NCBI RefSeq assembly: GCF_016937535.1
Contig: NZ_JAFHKK010000014.1
Location: 1 to 60,705, forward strand
DNA from: Sulfurospirillum tamanense
Lineage (GTDB): Bacteria; Campylobacterota; Campylobacteria; Campylobacterales; Campylobacteraceae
Reading direction: 5' to 3'
DNA: 60,705 nt
Shown: positions 34,401 through 43,718 of the stretch, piece by piece
Layout: each line of letters begins with the position of its first letter
How positions within the stretch are numbered: the stretch's first letter is position 1
Made by a program: the position numbers and the translations under genes
Notes under the pieces: generated by a model
The model's input: only the letters and a program-made list of their open reading frames with translations
Databases searched by the model: none
What the model was told of the DNA's origin: nothing

Positions 34401-35636
34401 TTGACATCATTTTCACAACTCTCCCTCTCACCTGCCCTTTTGAAGGCAGTAAGTGAGGAAGGGTATACCACCCCTACTCCCGTCCAAGCCAAAGCCATTC
34501 CCCCTATCCTAGAAGGTCGCGACATGCTTGCGGGCGCCCAAACAGGCACAGGCAAAACCGCAGGTTTTACCTTACCCATTTTAGAGCGATTAACGCGTCA
34601 TGAACACCATAAAGGGAAGCCAAAACTGCGGGTGCTTATCCTTACTCCTACACGCGAACTTGCAGCTCAAGTGGCCCAGAGCGTTGTTACCTATGGCAAA
34701 TATTTGCCTTTTAGAAGCACTGTGGTGTTTGGAGGCGTGGGGATTAATCCACAAATCAAAGCACTCAAAGCGGGTGTAGACATTTTAGTAGCCACCCCTG
34801 GGCGTTTATTGGATTTGCATAGCCAGCAATGTGTTGATTTTTCCAACATTGACACGTTTGTGTTGGATGAGGCAGATCGAATGCTGGATATGGGGTTTGT
34901 TAAAGATATTCGTCGCATCATTGCTTTACTTCCCAAGAAACGGCAAAACCTTCTTTTTTCAGCTACCTATTCTGATGAAATCAAGGCCTTGTGTGAGTCC
35001 ATTTTACACAACCCTGCTATCGTCGAAGTGGCTAGACGCAACACCTCTAGCGAACTTGTGCGCCAGCGGGTCATTGTGAGTGATTGTGCGCGTAAAACTG
35101 CTCTTTTGGGCAAACTCATTAGCGAAGAAAAATGGAAACAAGTGCTTGTTTTTACCCGCACAAAACACCGCGCCAATAAGGTCAGTGATTATCTCAATAA
35201 GCTAGGCATTACTTCCGCAGCCATTCATGGCAACAAAAGCCAAAGTGCGCGCACGAAAGCCTTGAGTGATTTTAAAGCGGGTCATGTCAAAATTTTAGTG
35301 GCCACTGACATCGCGGCGCGCGGCCTTGACATTGACCAGCTGCCTCGCGTGGTGAATTTTGAACTGCCCAATATCGCCGAAGATTACGTGCACCGCATTG
35401 GTCGTACAGGGCGTGCTGGAAACGCAGGTGAGGCCGTTTCGTTGGTGTGCATCGATGAGTTTGATTACCTTAAGGGCATTGAGCGTTTGATTAAAAAAGT
35501 GTTTGAGCGAGAAGTCATCGAAGGATTTGAGCCTGACCCTTCCATTAAGGCCGAGCCTATCATCCAAGGACGTGGTGGTGGACAACGCCCCTCTTCAGGA
35601 AACAAGCGCCCGACAGGCCGCAAGCCAAGACGTTAG
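34401..35636 (+). CDS. rhlE: DEAD-box RNA helicase (RhlE type)
   Basis: 411 residues from a TTG start with AAGGAA upstream. All helicase motifs are present: the Q motif ([12 protein letters not shown]), [37 protein letters not shown] and [11 protein letters not shown] short basic Gly/Arg-rich tail ([14 protein letters not shown]) is typical of RhlE. It unwinds short RNA duplexes in ribosome assembly or RNA decay. Confidence 0.94.
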   Translation: MTSFSQLSLSPALLKAVSEEGYTTPTPVQAKAIPPILEGRDMLAGAQTGTGKTAGFTLPILERLTRHEHHKGKPKLRVLILTPTRELAAQVAQSVVTYGKYLPFRSTVVFGGVGINPQIKALKAGVDILVATPGRLLDLHSQQCVDFSNIDTFVLDEADRMLDMGFVKDIRRIIALLPKKRQNLLFSATYSDEIKALCESILHNPAIVEVARRNTSSELVRQRVIVSDCARKTALLGKLISEEKWKQVLVFTRTKHRANKVSDYLNKLGITSAAIHGNKSQSARTKALSDFKAGHVKILVATDIAARGLDIDQLPRVVNFELPNIAEDYVHRIGRTGRAGNAGEAVSLVCIDEFDYLKGIERLIKKVFEREVIEGFEPDPSIKAEPIIQGRGGGQRPSSGNKRPTGRKPRR

Positions 35637-35637
35637 T

Positions 35638-36087
35638 GTGAAAATCTTGGTTGACGCAGACGCGTTTCCCAATGCCCTCAAAGAGGTGCTTTTGCGTACC
35701 GTATTAAAGCGCAAGATTCCTACAGTGTTTATCGCCAACAAACCCATTGCCACGCCAAATGTGCCTTTTGTACAGATGAAGGTGGTGGCTTTGGGCGCAG
35801 ACGAAGCAGACCACCATATCGCCGCACTTTGTGAGAAAGAAGACGTGGTGATTACCGCAGACATTCCCCTCGCAGACCGCGTGGTTGCCAAGGGTGCTCT
35901 GGCTCTTGATCCACGCGGCACGGTGTACGATGCAGAAAACATCAAAGGCTTGCTTGCCATGCGCAACCTCATGCAAGAGTTGCGCGATGGCGGACAAATC
36001 ACGGGCGGCCCAAGTGCCATCGGCCCCAAAGACGTGCGGGCATTTGCCGATGGGCTTAATGGGCTTTTGTCTAAAAAAGTCTTCTAA
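35638..36087 (+). CDS. YaiI/YqxD family protein (UPF0178)
   Basis: 149 residues from the GTG at 35638, two bases after the rhlE stop; a longer frame starting inside rhlE is a shadow. The family is a NYN/PIN-like fold with conserved acidic residues: ILVDADAFPN, TADIPLADRVV and LDPRGTVYDAENI, then LRDGGQITGGPSAIGPKDVRAFADGL near the end. Nuclease activity has been proposed for the fold but is not established. The 3' end overlaps the convergent gene by four bases. Confidence 0.9.
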   Translation: MKILVDADAFPNALKEVLLRTVLKRKIPTVFIANKPIATPNVPFVQMKVVALGADEADHHIAALCEKEDVVITADIPLADRVVAKGALALDPRGTVYDAENIKGLLAMRNLMQELRDGGQITGGPSAIGPKDVRAFADGLNGLLSKKVF

Positions 36088-36395
36088 ATAACCACTTTGT
36101 AGCCCAACTTCTCTTCCACTGAGGCAATTTTTTGCGTCATGCCTTCGCTTCTGTTTTTGCGAATATCGACCTTAAAACACCCGTATACGCGGTTGTGTTT
36201 CTCTAAAGCTTCATAAGCATTTTCGATGATTCTTAACGCTTCAGGCAAAGTAGGTGTTTCAATCACCGTACTCATGGGGGTAAGTTTGTAAGGGTAGCCA
36301 CTTTGGGCAACCATTTCAACAACTTTGGCTACCGAAGCACTTTTGCTCTCGCCCCCTTCCGTAGGAAAGAGTGAGAATTCCAATAAAACACTCAT
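36084..36395 (-). CDS. MTH1187-family thiamine-binding protein
   Basis: 103 residues. The ferredoxin-like fold of the UPF0045/MTH1187 family is seen in LLEFSLFPTEGGESKSASVAKVVEMV (quoted by its ends LLEFSLFPTE and AKVVEMV), the central TPMSTVIETPTLPEAL, and the C-terminal TQKIASVEEKLG. Family members bind thiamine or pyrimidine precursors in the cytoplasm. It is coupled to the upstream flavin-binding gene by an ATGA overlap. A perfect palindrome lies just upstream at 36405 in that gene. Confidence 0.88.
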   Translation of the reverse strand: MSVLLEFSLFPTEGGESKSASVAKVVEMVAQSGYPYKLTPMSTVIETPTLPEALRIIENAYEALEKHNRVYGCFKVDIRKNRSEGMTQKIASVEEKLGYKVVI

Positions 36396-37165
36396 GTTGT
36401 TCCTTTACATGTAAAGAGTACTTGCATCATTTTAATAGTCTCTTCATCCAAAACTCCCTTTCTTGCGCGCAAAGTCTCGATGATCTTTTCTTGTTGAATC
36501 TTAGGAAGGTTTTGACCGAACTTGACCTTCATGGTACGCGAAATAGGCGCGAGGGCAAAGACCGCTGTTTTTTCCAACATTGTTTTGTGTCCTTGGGAGG
36601 CGATGGGCTCATGGTTTCCCTCAGGTTGATGTTTTGCCATAAGTGCGTCAAGGGCCACGGCTTTTTCGGTAGCATCATTCAAAATGCGAACATCCCCTTG
36701 AAAAATCAAGCTCGCAAAAAATTGAGTTGCAGAGCAGGCCAAGGTCGAATGTGTTGCATAAGAGGGAACAAAGGCATAAGGCTCGACGACACTGAAAGAG
36801 GCTTGTGGATTTGCTTTAATGAGGCGCATTTTTCTTCCCTCTTTGGAACCATGAAACACTACGCACCCTTTCCACCATGTAAAATTAACAGGCACGCCAT
36901 AAGGCATGCCTCCCTCCACTAGAGAGAGGGTGCCATAACTACAGGTTTGCATCAAGGTCTCAAAAAGGCCCTCATCCGCACTCTCAAACTCATAACGTCG
37001 CAAAGAAGAAGGGGCCGCCGGGATTTCTTCTGTAAGCACAATCCATGTTTTACCTTCTTTTTCAACGGTTTTTAATTCCCTGCTGTTGATGCGTTTTATG
37101 ACTTGAAATTGGCTCATTTTGTGCATGAGCGCATAGCGCTGAACAGAAACAAGGGTCTCTTTCAT
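36392..37165 (-). CDS. Pyridoxamine-phosphate-oxidase-like flavin protein with N-terminal HTH-like domain
   Basis: 257 residues. Residues ~1-45 (YALMHKMSQFQVIKRINSRELKT...GKTWIVL) resemble an excisionase/MerR-type winged helix. Residues ~60-210 are a split-barrel FMN-binding domain of the NimA/PNPOx kind, with CSYGTLSLVEGGMPYGVPVNF (ends CSYGTLSLV and PYGVPVNF), VVFHGSKEGRKM, and the family His/Ser-bearing SVVEPYAFV. It probably reduces nitro- or flavin-type substrates or binds heme; the HTH fusion suggests a regulatory or scaffold role. The palindrome at 36405 gives the last residues FTCKGTT. Confidence 0.75.
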   Translation of the reverse strand: MKETLVSVQRYALMHKMSQFQVIKRINSRELKTVEKEGKTWIVLTEEIPAAPSSLRRYEFESADEGLFETLMQTCSYGTLSLVEGGMPYGVPVNFTWWKGCVVFHGSKEGRKMRLIKANPQASFSVVEPYAFVPSYATHSTLACSATQFFASLIFQGDVRILNDATEKAVALDALMAKHQPEGNHEPIASQGHKTMLEKTAVFALAPISRTMKVKFGQNLPKIQQEKIIETLRARKGVLDEETIKMMQVLFTCKGTT

Positions 37166-37222
37166 AATTTTTCATTCCTTTTGGTCGTCGTCTTCTTGTA
37201 AAATGTTATACAAGAAGGCGTA

Positions 37223-39829
37223 TTATTTGTTTTTTAAAGCTTTAATCGCCCCGTGTGCCGCGGCCAATCTTGCGATAGGCACGCGATAAGGAGAGCAAGA
37301 AACTTCATCTAGCCCAAGCCTGTGGCAAAACTCAACCGATGCAGGGTCGCCGCCGTGCTCACCGCAAATGCCTATGTGAAGGGCGGGGTTTACCGCTCTT
37401 GCTTGGGCGACGCAAATCTCCATCAGCCTGCCTACACCGCTTTGATCCAAGCTTTGGAATGGGTCTTTTTCGTAAATGCCCTTGCCCACATAGTGTTTTA
37501 AAAAAGAGTCCGCGTCGTCTCTGGAAAACCCACAGCACATTTGGGTCAAGTCGTTGGTTCCAAAGCTAAAAAAATCACAGTGGGGTGCTAGTTCATCAGC
37601 AGTTAAAGCGGCTCTAGGCACCTCAATCATCGTACCAATTTTATACGCCACCGCTCCGACTTCCACAGCCACTTTCTCGATGACCTCTTTTAGAAAAAGA
37701 TACTCTTTTAAATGCCCCACCAAAGGGATCTCAATCCACGGTTCACAACCAGGAACTTTGAGGGCTGCTTGAAAAATGGCTCTGGCTTGCATTTGGGAGA
37801 TTTCAGGGTAAACCACGCCAAGGCGGCACCCCCTAAACCCAAGCATGGGGTTAAATTCATGCAGGCTGCTAATGGTCTGCTCAAGCTCCTCTTTAGTAAC
37901 CCCAACCTCTTTAGCAACCTCCCTAATGTCTGCCTCATCTTTTGGTAAAAACTCATGCAACGGCGGGTCTAAAAGGCGAATGATGGCGGGTTTTCCCTCA
38001 AGGGCTTCAAAGATTTCTTGGAAATCTTTTTCTTGGTAGGGCAAGAGTTTATCTAGCGCTTTAACCCTGCTGTGAGTATCTTTAGCCACAATCATCTCTC
38101 GCACCGCTTGGATTCTAGAAGCGTCAAAAAACATGTGTTCCGTACGGCACAAGCCGATGCCCTGCGCCCCAAACTTGATAGCAGTTAGCGCGTCTTTTGG
38201 GTTGTCGGCATTGGTTTTAACCAGTAGCGTTCTAAACTTATCGGCCATGATCATTAGCTCACCAAAATAACCCGAAAGCTCTGGCTCAATGGTCGCAACC
38301 CTCCCCTCATAAACAACACCAACAGAACCATCAAGGGTGATGTACTCCCCATCGTTAAGGGTTTTTCCCTTCATGGTGAGTGTTTTTTTCTCTTCGTTAA
38401 TGAGCGCGTCACTACAGCCTGCGACACAGCACTTACCCATGCCTCTAGCCACCACTGCAGCATGGGATGTCATGCCGCCTCTGGTGGTCAAAACACCCTG
38501 CGCGGCGTTCATCCCAATCAAATCCTCAGGAGACGTTTCCACCCTCACCAAGATGACCTTTTCGCCCGCTTCGTTTCTCTTGTGGGCTTCTTCCGCGTCA
38601 AATACGATTTTACCTACCGCAGCCCCTGGAGAGGCGGGCAACCCTTTGCCCAAAACCGTTGCGGCTTTGGTGGCTTCGGGGTCAAGCTGTTTATGCAACA
38701 ACTGGTCAAGCTGTGCGGGGTCTACTCTTAACACCGCTTGTTTTTCATCGATCAAGCCCTCTTTTGCCATCTCTACTGCGATTCTCACGGCCGCGGCCGC
38801 GGTTCTTTTGCCGCTTCTGGTTTGTAGCATCCACAACTTGCCCTCTTCGATGGTAAACTCCATGTCTTGCATGTCGGTGGTGTGTTGCTCTAGCTTGTCT
38901 TTGTAGCCAACCAACTCCTCGTAAAGGGCCTTGTTTTGATGGCCCAGCGCCTCAATACTCAGTGGCGTTCTTGTGCCCGCAACCACATCTTCGCCTTGGG
39001 CGTTCATGAGGTATTCGCCGTAAAAGACGTTTTCGCCAGTGGAGGGATTTCTGCTAAAACACACACCCGTCCCCGACGTCTCTCCCTTGTTGCCAAAGAC
39101 CATGGCTTGCACCGTTGCGGCTGTGCCTGAAAGGCTTTTGAGGTTGTTTAGTTCGCGGTACAAAATAGCGCGGCTGTTGTTCCAAGACTTAAAGATGGCT
39201 TCGATGGACATCTCCAACTGAACCATGGGTGACTGGGGAAAAGGCTGGTTGGTGTGCTTTTGGATAATTTCCTCAAACTCGCCTACAAGTTTTTTAAAAT
39301 CCTCCGCATTAAGCTCTGTGTCCAAGGTGACATTTTTTTCATTTTTGATGCGCTCTAGCGCCGCCTCAAAAAGATGCGAAGGCACACCCATGACCACCTC
39401 GCCAAACATCATCACAAACCTACGGTACGAATCGTAGGCAAATCTTGGGTTGGAAGTTTGCGCGATGAGCCCAAGGACGGATGTGCTGTTTAGGCCTAGA
39501 TTTAAAATGGTGTCCATCATGCCCGGCATGGAGATAGCACCGCCTGAACGAACAGAAACAAGCAAGGGGTCTTGGTCGTCTCCTAGCTTCTTGCCCATTG
39601 TTGCTTCGAGTTTGTCCAGATGCTGGGTGTATTCTTCTACGATGGAAGCGGAGATGGCCTTTGTGTCGCCCTTATAATACGCTTGGCAAGCCTCCGTCGT
39701 GATGATAAAACCAGGGGGAACGGGGATTCCTAGCCTCGTCATGACCGCTAGATTGGCCCCTTTTCCACCTAACAACTCTTTTAAATCAGCGCTGCCCTCT
39801 TCGAAACTGTACACAAACTTGTTGCCCAT
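37223..39829 (-). CDS. ppdK: Pyruvate, phosphate dikinase
   Basis: About 868 residues from the ATG at 39829, which has GGGAGG upstream; a longer frame starts inside mnmH. It interconverts pyruvate + ATP + Pi with PEP + AMP + PPi. It has an N-terminal ATP-grasp nucleotide domain (LKELLGGKGANLAVM), the phospho-His domain with TRGGMTSHAAVVARGMG, and a C-terminal TIM barrel with GLCRTEHMF, FSFGTNDLTQM and the catalytic Cys in IGICGEHGGDP. In an organism living on organic acids it would feed gluconeogenesis. Its 5' end overlaps mnmH by 49 bases. Confidence 0.97.
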   Translation of the reverse strand: MGNKFVYSFEEGSADLKELLGGKGANLAVMTRLGIPVPPGFIITTEACQAYYKGDTKAISASIVEEYTQHLDKLEATMGKKLGDDQDPLLVSVRSGGAISMPGMMDTILNLGLNSTSVLGLIAQTSNPRFAYDSYRRFVMMFGEVVMGVPSHLFEAALERIKNEKNVTLDTELNAEDFKKLVGEFEEIIQKHTNQPFPQSPMVQLEMSIEAIFKSWNNSRAILYRELNNLKSLSGTAATVQAMVFGNKGETSGTGVCFSRNPSTGENVFYGEYLMNAQGEDVVAGTRTPLSIEALGHQNKALYEELVGYKDKLEQHTTDMQDMEFTIEEGKLWMLQTRSGKRTAAAAVRIAVEMAKEGLIDEKQAVLRVDPAQLDQLLHKQLDPEATKAATVLGKGLPASPGAAVGKIVFDAEEAHKRNEAGEKVILVRVETSPEDLIGMNAAQGVLTTRGGMTSHAAVVARGMGKCCVAGCSDALINEEKKTLTMKGKTLNDGEYITLDGSVGVVYEGRVATIEPELSGYFGELMIMADKFRTLLVKTNADNPKDALTAIKFGAQGIGLCRTEHMFFDASRIQAVREMIVAKDTHSRVKALDKLLPYQEKDFQEIFEALEGKPAIIRLLDPPLHEFLPKDEADIREVAKEVGVTKEELEQTISSLHEFNPMLGFRGCRLGVVYPEISQMQARAIFQAALKVPGCEPWIEIPLVGHLKEYLFLKEVIEKVAVEVGAVAYKIGTMIEVPRAALTADELAPHCDFFSFGTNDLTQMCCGFSRDDADSFLKHYVGKGIYEKDPFQSLDQSGVGRLMEICVAQARAVNPALHIGICGEHGGDPASVEFCHRLGLDEVSCSPYRVPIARLAAAHGAIKALKNK

Positions 39830-40818
39830 TTTGCCCTCCCTATGGTGTGTAGTTTTTCTATGCAAGTTGAGTCGTTTTCCAAAGCAATGGTTTCGTGATG
39901 GTATTTGTATATTTTATCGTAGTATTCTGTAAGCAGTAATGAAACAACAGTATCTAAATCACCTTTGTCAAAAGCTTCACACAAGGTGCGTTTGGTTTCT
40001 TTAGAAATAAAGCGCGAAATCTTATCAAGAGCATAATAAAAAAAAGGTGCGTCTATGGCTTCATACTCTTTTTTGATGCGGGCTATTCGATCTTTCAAAG
40101 GGGCAGTAATGCGCACTTTTTTGCCTTGATACATAGCATGGTATAAGGATGAAGGAAGCATGAGTTTGCCAATGCGCTTACTCTCCCCCTCGATAAAACA
40201 AAAAGGAGCTTTTTCGACATCTTTGATGGCGCAGGCAAGAAGGTTCTGAAACATTTTGGTGCTTGGTTGGGTGTGGGTTTGTCTTCCAAAAACAGAACCT
40301 TTGTGTTCTGCTAGAGCCTCTAAATCAATAACAGGGGAAAGATGCTGTAAAAGTTCTGTTTTACCACATCCTGTGTTGCCAAAAAGGGTGATAAAAGGAG
40401 GAAGTGTGGGTTCTTCAAGTAAGGCAACAATAACATTTCTTATCCCCTTGTAGCCATTTTTGACACGGTCCACACGGTAGCCAATCTGGTCTAAAATCAG
40501 TCCAAAAGAGGCTGAACGCAATCCGCCTCTAGCGCAGTACAGGGCGATTTTTCCCCCTGGAGGAACTCGAGTGTAAATAGATGCAAGGTGAGTGGAAACA
40601 TTGGCGCAAATATACCCTGCTCCCAAGGCTTTTGCACGAAATTTTGACTCTTGTTTGTACACACACCCCACTTCGTGACGCTGGGTATCATCTAGGGCGA
40701 AAAAATTATGTGCTGTTGGAAAGTGTGAGGTAGCAAATTCACTAGGGCTACGCGCATCGATAATTAAATCATACTGCGCGTAGGTTTCAAAAAAAGCCTC
40801 AGGTTCAATGAGACGCAT
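39781..40818 (-). CDS. mnmH: tRNA 2-selenouridine synthase
   Basis: 345 residues. The N-terminal rhodanese domain carries the catalytic Cys in ALYCARGGLRS (the family usually has YCWRGG). The C-terminal half has the P-loop FGNTGCGKTELL. MnmH geranylates and then selenates 2-thiouridine at the wobble position of certain tRNAs, using selenophosphate. No selD is in the window. It overlaps the HIT gene by TAATG and runs 49 bases into ppdK. The order TPR-trpC-HIT-mnmH matches Campylobacter, where the last gene is annotated as a rhodanese. Confidence 0.92.
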   Translation of the reverse strand: MRLIEPEAFFETYAQYDLIIDARSPSEFATSHFPTAHNFFALDDTQRHEVGCVYKQESKFRAKALGAGYICANVSTHLASIYTRVPPGGKIALYCARGGLRSASFGLILDQIGYRVDRVKNGYKGIRNVIVALLEEPTLPPFITLFGNTGCGKTELLQHLSPVIDLEALAEHKGSVFGRQTHTQPSTKMFQNLLACAIKDVEKAPFCFIEGESKRIGKLMLPSSLYHAMYQGKKVRITAPLKDRIARIKKEYEAIDAPFFYYALDKISRFISKETKRTLCEAFDKGDLDTVVSLLLTEYYDKIYKYHHETIALENDSTCIEKLHTIGRAKWATSLCTVSKRAALI

Positions 40819-41318
40819 TAGTAAGTAGACATTTTAAAATGTTCCAAAGAGGCTTGCTTAAGACGCTCATAAATGCCTTCAAATGGGACGCCATGGACGC
40901 GTATTTCTCCGATAGTGGTGATGAAATTGGTATCTTTTTGCCACCGCGGGACAAGATGGTAATGCACGTGTTCAGCAATGCCAGCTCCGGCGCACTCACC
41001 CAAGTTCATCCCAATATTGACCCCTAAAACCCCAAAGGTTTCTTTGAGCATTTTCACACCCGTGCGCACATGGGCACTCATTTGGTCCCAGACTACTTCG
41101 TCTAAGGTTTCGATAGCACTGGTGTGCTCATAGGGGATAATCATAAAATGGCCCGGCGTGTAAGGGTAGCGATTCATGACACCATAGCAGTGTGTGTCGC
41201 GAAACAAAACGCCAAGGGCTTCATCGTCTTCTGGCGTATCGGCAATGTGGCAAAACACACAGCCTTGCGTGCTGTTTGTAAAGTATTCACTGCGCCAAGG
41301 CGCATACAATCCTTCCAT
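40818..41318 (-). CDS. HIT-family nucleotide hydrolase/transferase
   Basis: 166 residues. The histidine triad is AEHVHYHLVPRW. An N-terminal zinc-type CVFCHI and the NRYPYTPGHFMIIPYEH motif are conserved in the Fhit/HINT-like family, which splits dinucleotide polyphosphates or nucleoside phosphoramidates. It overlaps trpC and mnmH by TAATG junctions. Confidence 0.93.
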   Translation of the reverse strand: MEGLYAPWRSEYFTNSTQGCVFCHIADTPEDDEALGVLFRDTHCYGVMNRYPYTPGHFMIIPYEHTSAIETLDEVVWDQMSAHVRTGVKMLKETFGVLGVNIGMNLGECAGAGIAEHVHYHLVPRWQKDTNFITTIGEIRVHGVPFEGIYERLKQASLEHFKMSTY

Positions 41319-42106
41319 TAATCCACCTTTTTAAACGCACGTAGCGCTTCTTCGATGTTTGCTTGACGCATAAAATGTTCCCCAATCAAAAAAGCATCCG
41401 CCCCCACCTTGCTCAAATGAGCAATGGTTTCTTTGCACTCTACCCCGCTTTCTGCCACGATGATTTTCCCATTGGGAATAAGGGGCATGAGTTTTTCGGT
41501 GAGGTTCATGTCCATTTCAAAGGTTTCCAGATTGCGGTGGTTGATACCGATGATGTCCGCACCTGCAAAAATAGCTTTGGTTAAATCTTCTTTGTCGTGA
41601 ATCTCTACGAGCGCTTCCATGCCAAGATGACGAGTGTATTCAAGCAGTTCTTTAAGCTCTTTGCGACTAAGTGCTGTGGCGATGAGCAAGACAAAATCTG
41701 CCCCGTACACCAGTGCTTCCACCAGTTGGTATTTGTCGACAATAAAATCTTTGCGCAAGAGAGGCGTTGCCACGTAGCGACGAATTTGGGTGAGGTATTC
41801 TAGGTTGCCTTGAAAAAAATGCGGCTCTGTGAGTACCGAGATGGCATTTGCGCCCCCTTTTTCGTAACTTTGAGCGATAACAAGCGGGTCAAAATCCTCT
41901 CGAATTACCCCCTTGCTGGGGCTTGCTTTTTTCACCTCTGCGATGATACGATAAGGCTCCTCCTTGGTTGCTTTTAGATAGGGGGAAATATCGCGCGGGG
42001 GGTAGTTGTTGTACGCCAAAGAGCGTCCTAGCCACTCCAAGGGATACTCAATCTTGCGGCGTTCCAAATCCTCTTTGGTTTGCCTTATAATCTTGTCTAA
42101 AATCAT
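41318..42106 (-). CDS. trpC: Indole-3-glycerol phosphate synthase
   Basis: 262 residues, single-function TIM barrel. Motifs: [53 protein letters not shown] and [10 protein letters not shown]. It closes the indole ring in tryptophan synthesis. No other trp genes are in the window; trpC is separated from the trp operon in Campylobacter too. ATGA overlap with the upstream TPR gene. Confidence 0.96.
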   Translation of the reverse strand: MILDKIIRQTKEDLERRKIEYPLEWLGRSLAYNNYPPRDISPYLKATKEEPYRIIAEVKKASPSKGVIREDFDPLVIAQSYEKGGANAISVLTEPHFFQGNLEYLTQIRRYVATPLLRKDFIVDKYQLVEALVYGADFVLLIATALSRKELKELLEYTRHLGMEALVEIHDKEDLTKAIFAGADIIGINHRNLETFEMDMNLTEKLMPLIPNGKIIVAESGVECKETIAHLSKVGADAFLIGEHFMRQANIEEALRAFKKVD

Positions 42107-43368
42107 TCACTTTTCCTTATGCATGCGTTAATTTTTTCATAATGGTCTTTGATTTCTTGCTCACTTGTGGTATTTAAAATGGGTACCATGAGAGCATGGG
42201 CTTCTTGGCATCGTCCAAGTTTATAATACCCCCATGCTAAGGAATCGATATAATAAGGGGAATCAGGCTCTTTTGCTAAGGCACGTTTGACAAGTGCTAT
42301 GCCTTTGGCTATATCTACGTCATGGTCAATGAGCAAGTACCCGTAATAGTTCAAGTACAAGGGCTCTTCAAGGGTTTTAATAACCTTTTCAAATTTTTCC
42401 GACACCGAAGAGAGTAAGGCTTTTGTGATGGTGTCTTTGTTGTATTCGTATTCGTAAATGGCCACCCTGCCAAGGTAGTCAAGCTTTCCAAAATCTTCAT
42501 AAGCTCTCTTGGCGACTTTATAGGCTTTTTCAAATTCTTTGCGCGAGGCGTGCAAATCCATTAACATCAATGGGTCGTGGTTGCTTTGGTTTAAAAAGGC
42601 AATCGCTCCTGCAAAATCTCGCTTAAATAGTAAAAGTTCCACCACCTTGTTGGCATATTGGTCTTCTTTTTGACCCATATAGAGCATTTTGTAGGTAGAG
42701 ATAAGCCCGTCAATGTTTTTTGTTTTGCCATATATTTGCACTAAACGGAAACACGTAGCTTTGGTGCATCCGTTCATGCGACGCACGGTTTCAAGATAAG
42801 AAATGGCTTCGTTGGTGCGATCAAGATGCGTGTCTAGCAAATCCACAATGGCAAGCAAAGACTCTTCGCTTTGAGACTCTTTGTAGATTGAATCATAGTA
42901 TTTTAACGCAAGATCATACTCCTTGAGATGAAAATGAATGGAACCCAAAATAGTTAAGTTTTGTATGGATTTTTCCCGCCCGATCAAGTTTATCATCTGC
43001 TCTTTGGCTTCTTCAAACGCTTTGTTGTTGAGCAAAACCCCTACATGTAAACGCACTACATCCCCATCCTCTGGCGTATGGGCAAGGGCTTTTTCAAGCA
43101 ATTTTTCTACAGGAAGCCCCGCAGAAAAACCAATCCTTAGAGCTTCTTTGATGTACTCAAGTTTGTTGGTGCGGTCAAACAGTGTTTCAAACATTTCAAC
43201 CGACGTGCTTGCGTCTCCCTCTTGATAGGTTACCAAGGCTTGTAGGGCCAGTAGGTCTTCGCCATCGATGGAGTACCTTGGAGGGGATGATGGACTTTGA
43301 ACAGAGGGCGTACATCCTCCTAGAAAAAAAACAATGGCTAATGAGACAAGGAAACGATACCAGGACAT
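42103..43368 (-). CDS. TPR-repeat outer-membrane lipoprotein
   Basis: 421 residues. A lipoprotein signal with lipobox LGGC (Cys at residue 20) indicates export and lipidation. The rest is helical, with repeated TPR-like pairs (e.g. [46 protein letters not shown] near the C-terminus). It probably acts as a periplasmic scaffold; the function is unproved. The start at 43368 has GGAGAAAG upstream. It overlaps the YkgJ gene by 31 bases. Confidence 0.85.
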   Translation of the reverse strand: MSWYRFLVSLAIVFFLGGCTPSVQSPSSPPRYSIDGEDLLALQALVTYQEGDASTSVEMFETLFDRTNKLEYIKEALRIGFSAGLPVEKLLEKALAHTPEDGDVVRLHVGVLLNNKAFEEAKEQMINLIGREKSIQNLTILGSIHFHLKEYDLALKYYDSIYKESQSEESLLAIVDLLDTHLDRTNEAISYLETVRRMNGCTKATCFRLVQIYGKTKNIDGLISTYKMLYMGQKEDQYANKVVELLLFKRDFAGAIAFLNQSNHDPLMLMDLHASRKEFEKAYKVAKRAYEDFGKLDYLGRVAIYEYEYNKDTITKALLSSVSEKFEKVIKTLEEPLYLNYYGYLLIDHDVDIAKGIALVKRALAKEPDSPYYIDSLAWGYYKLGRCQEAHALMVPILNTTSEQEIKDHYEKINACIRKSE

Positions 43369-43718
43369 TCTTTCTCCAGTTCGTCAAAATGACGTTTAAA
43401 ATAGTTCCAAAAAGGAAAGGTTCGGCATTGGCTTGGCCGCACCTCATAGATGCTGCATCCACGTTTTTGGTCATCAAAAAAGAGACACGCAACGCCACTT
43501 TCGTGCGGGATTTCTTTAATGCTGTACATGTGCGATTCTTTAAACAAATAGCGTTCCACAAAGAGGGATTCTTCTAAATTTAAAAAATTAGCAATAGCTG
43601 TTATCTCTTTGGGGTTAACCCAAATATACCCGCTTTCTCCAATGCAGCAATTGCCTTTACATGTAAAGCACACTTTTGGGTTGAAGCCATAATCAAACCC
43701 CTCTTGTGTTTTTAACAT
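43338..43718 (-). CDS. YkgJ-family cysteine-cluster protein
   Basis: 126 residues. A conserved Cys cluster, CFTCKGNCCIG ... GVACLFFDD...GCSIYEVRPSQCRTFPFW, is typical of the zinc- or iron-binding UPF0153/YkgJ family (cluster quoted in parts). The TC-K of the first motif is encoded by a perfect palindrome at 43657. The role is unknown; some family members accompany tRNA or flagellar modification genes. It overlaps the methyltransferase gene upstream by seven bases and the TPR gene downstream by 31. Confidence 0.85.
   Translation of the reverse strand: MLKTQEGFDYGFNPKVCFTCKGNCCIGESGYIWVNPKEITAIANFLNLEESLFVERYLFKESHMYSIKEIPHESGVACLFFDDQKRGCSIYEVRPSQCRTFPFWNYFKRHFDELEKECPGIVSLSH

Noticed and set aside
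40490-40560. YCARGG instead of YCWRGG in MnmH as an inactivating change
   Set aside because: The catalytic Cys and the RGG are intact; a Trp to Ala change next to it is not known to abolish activity and could be lineage variation.
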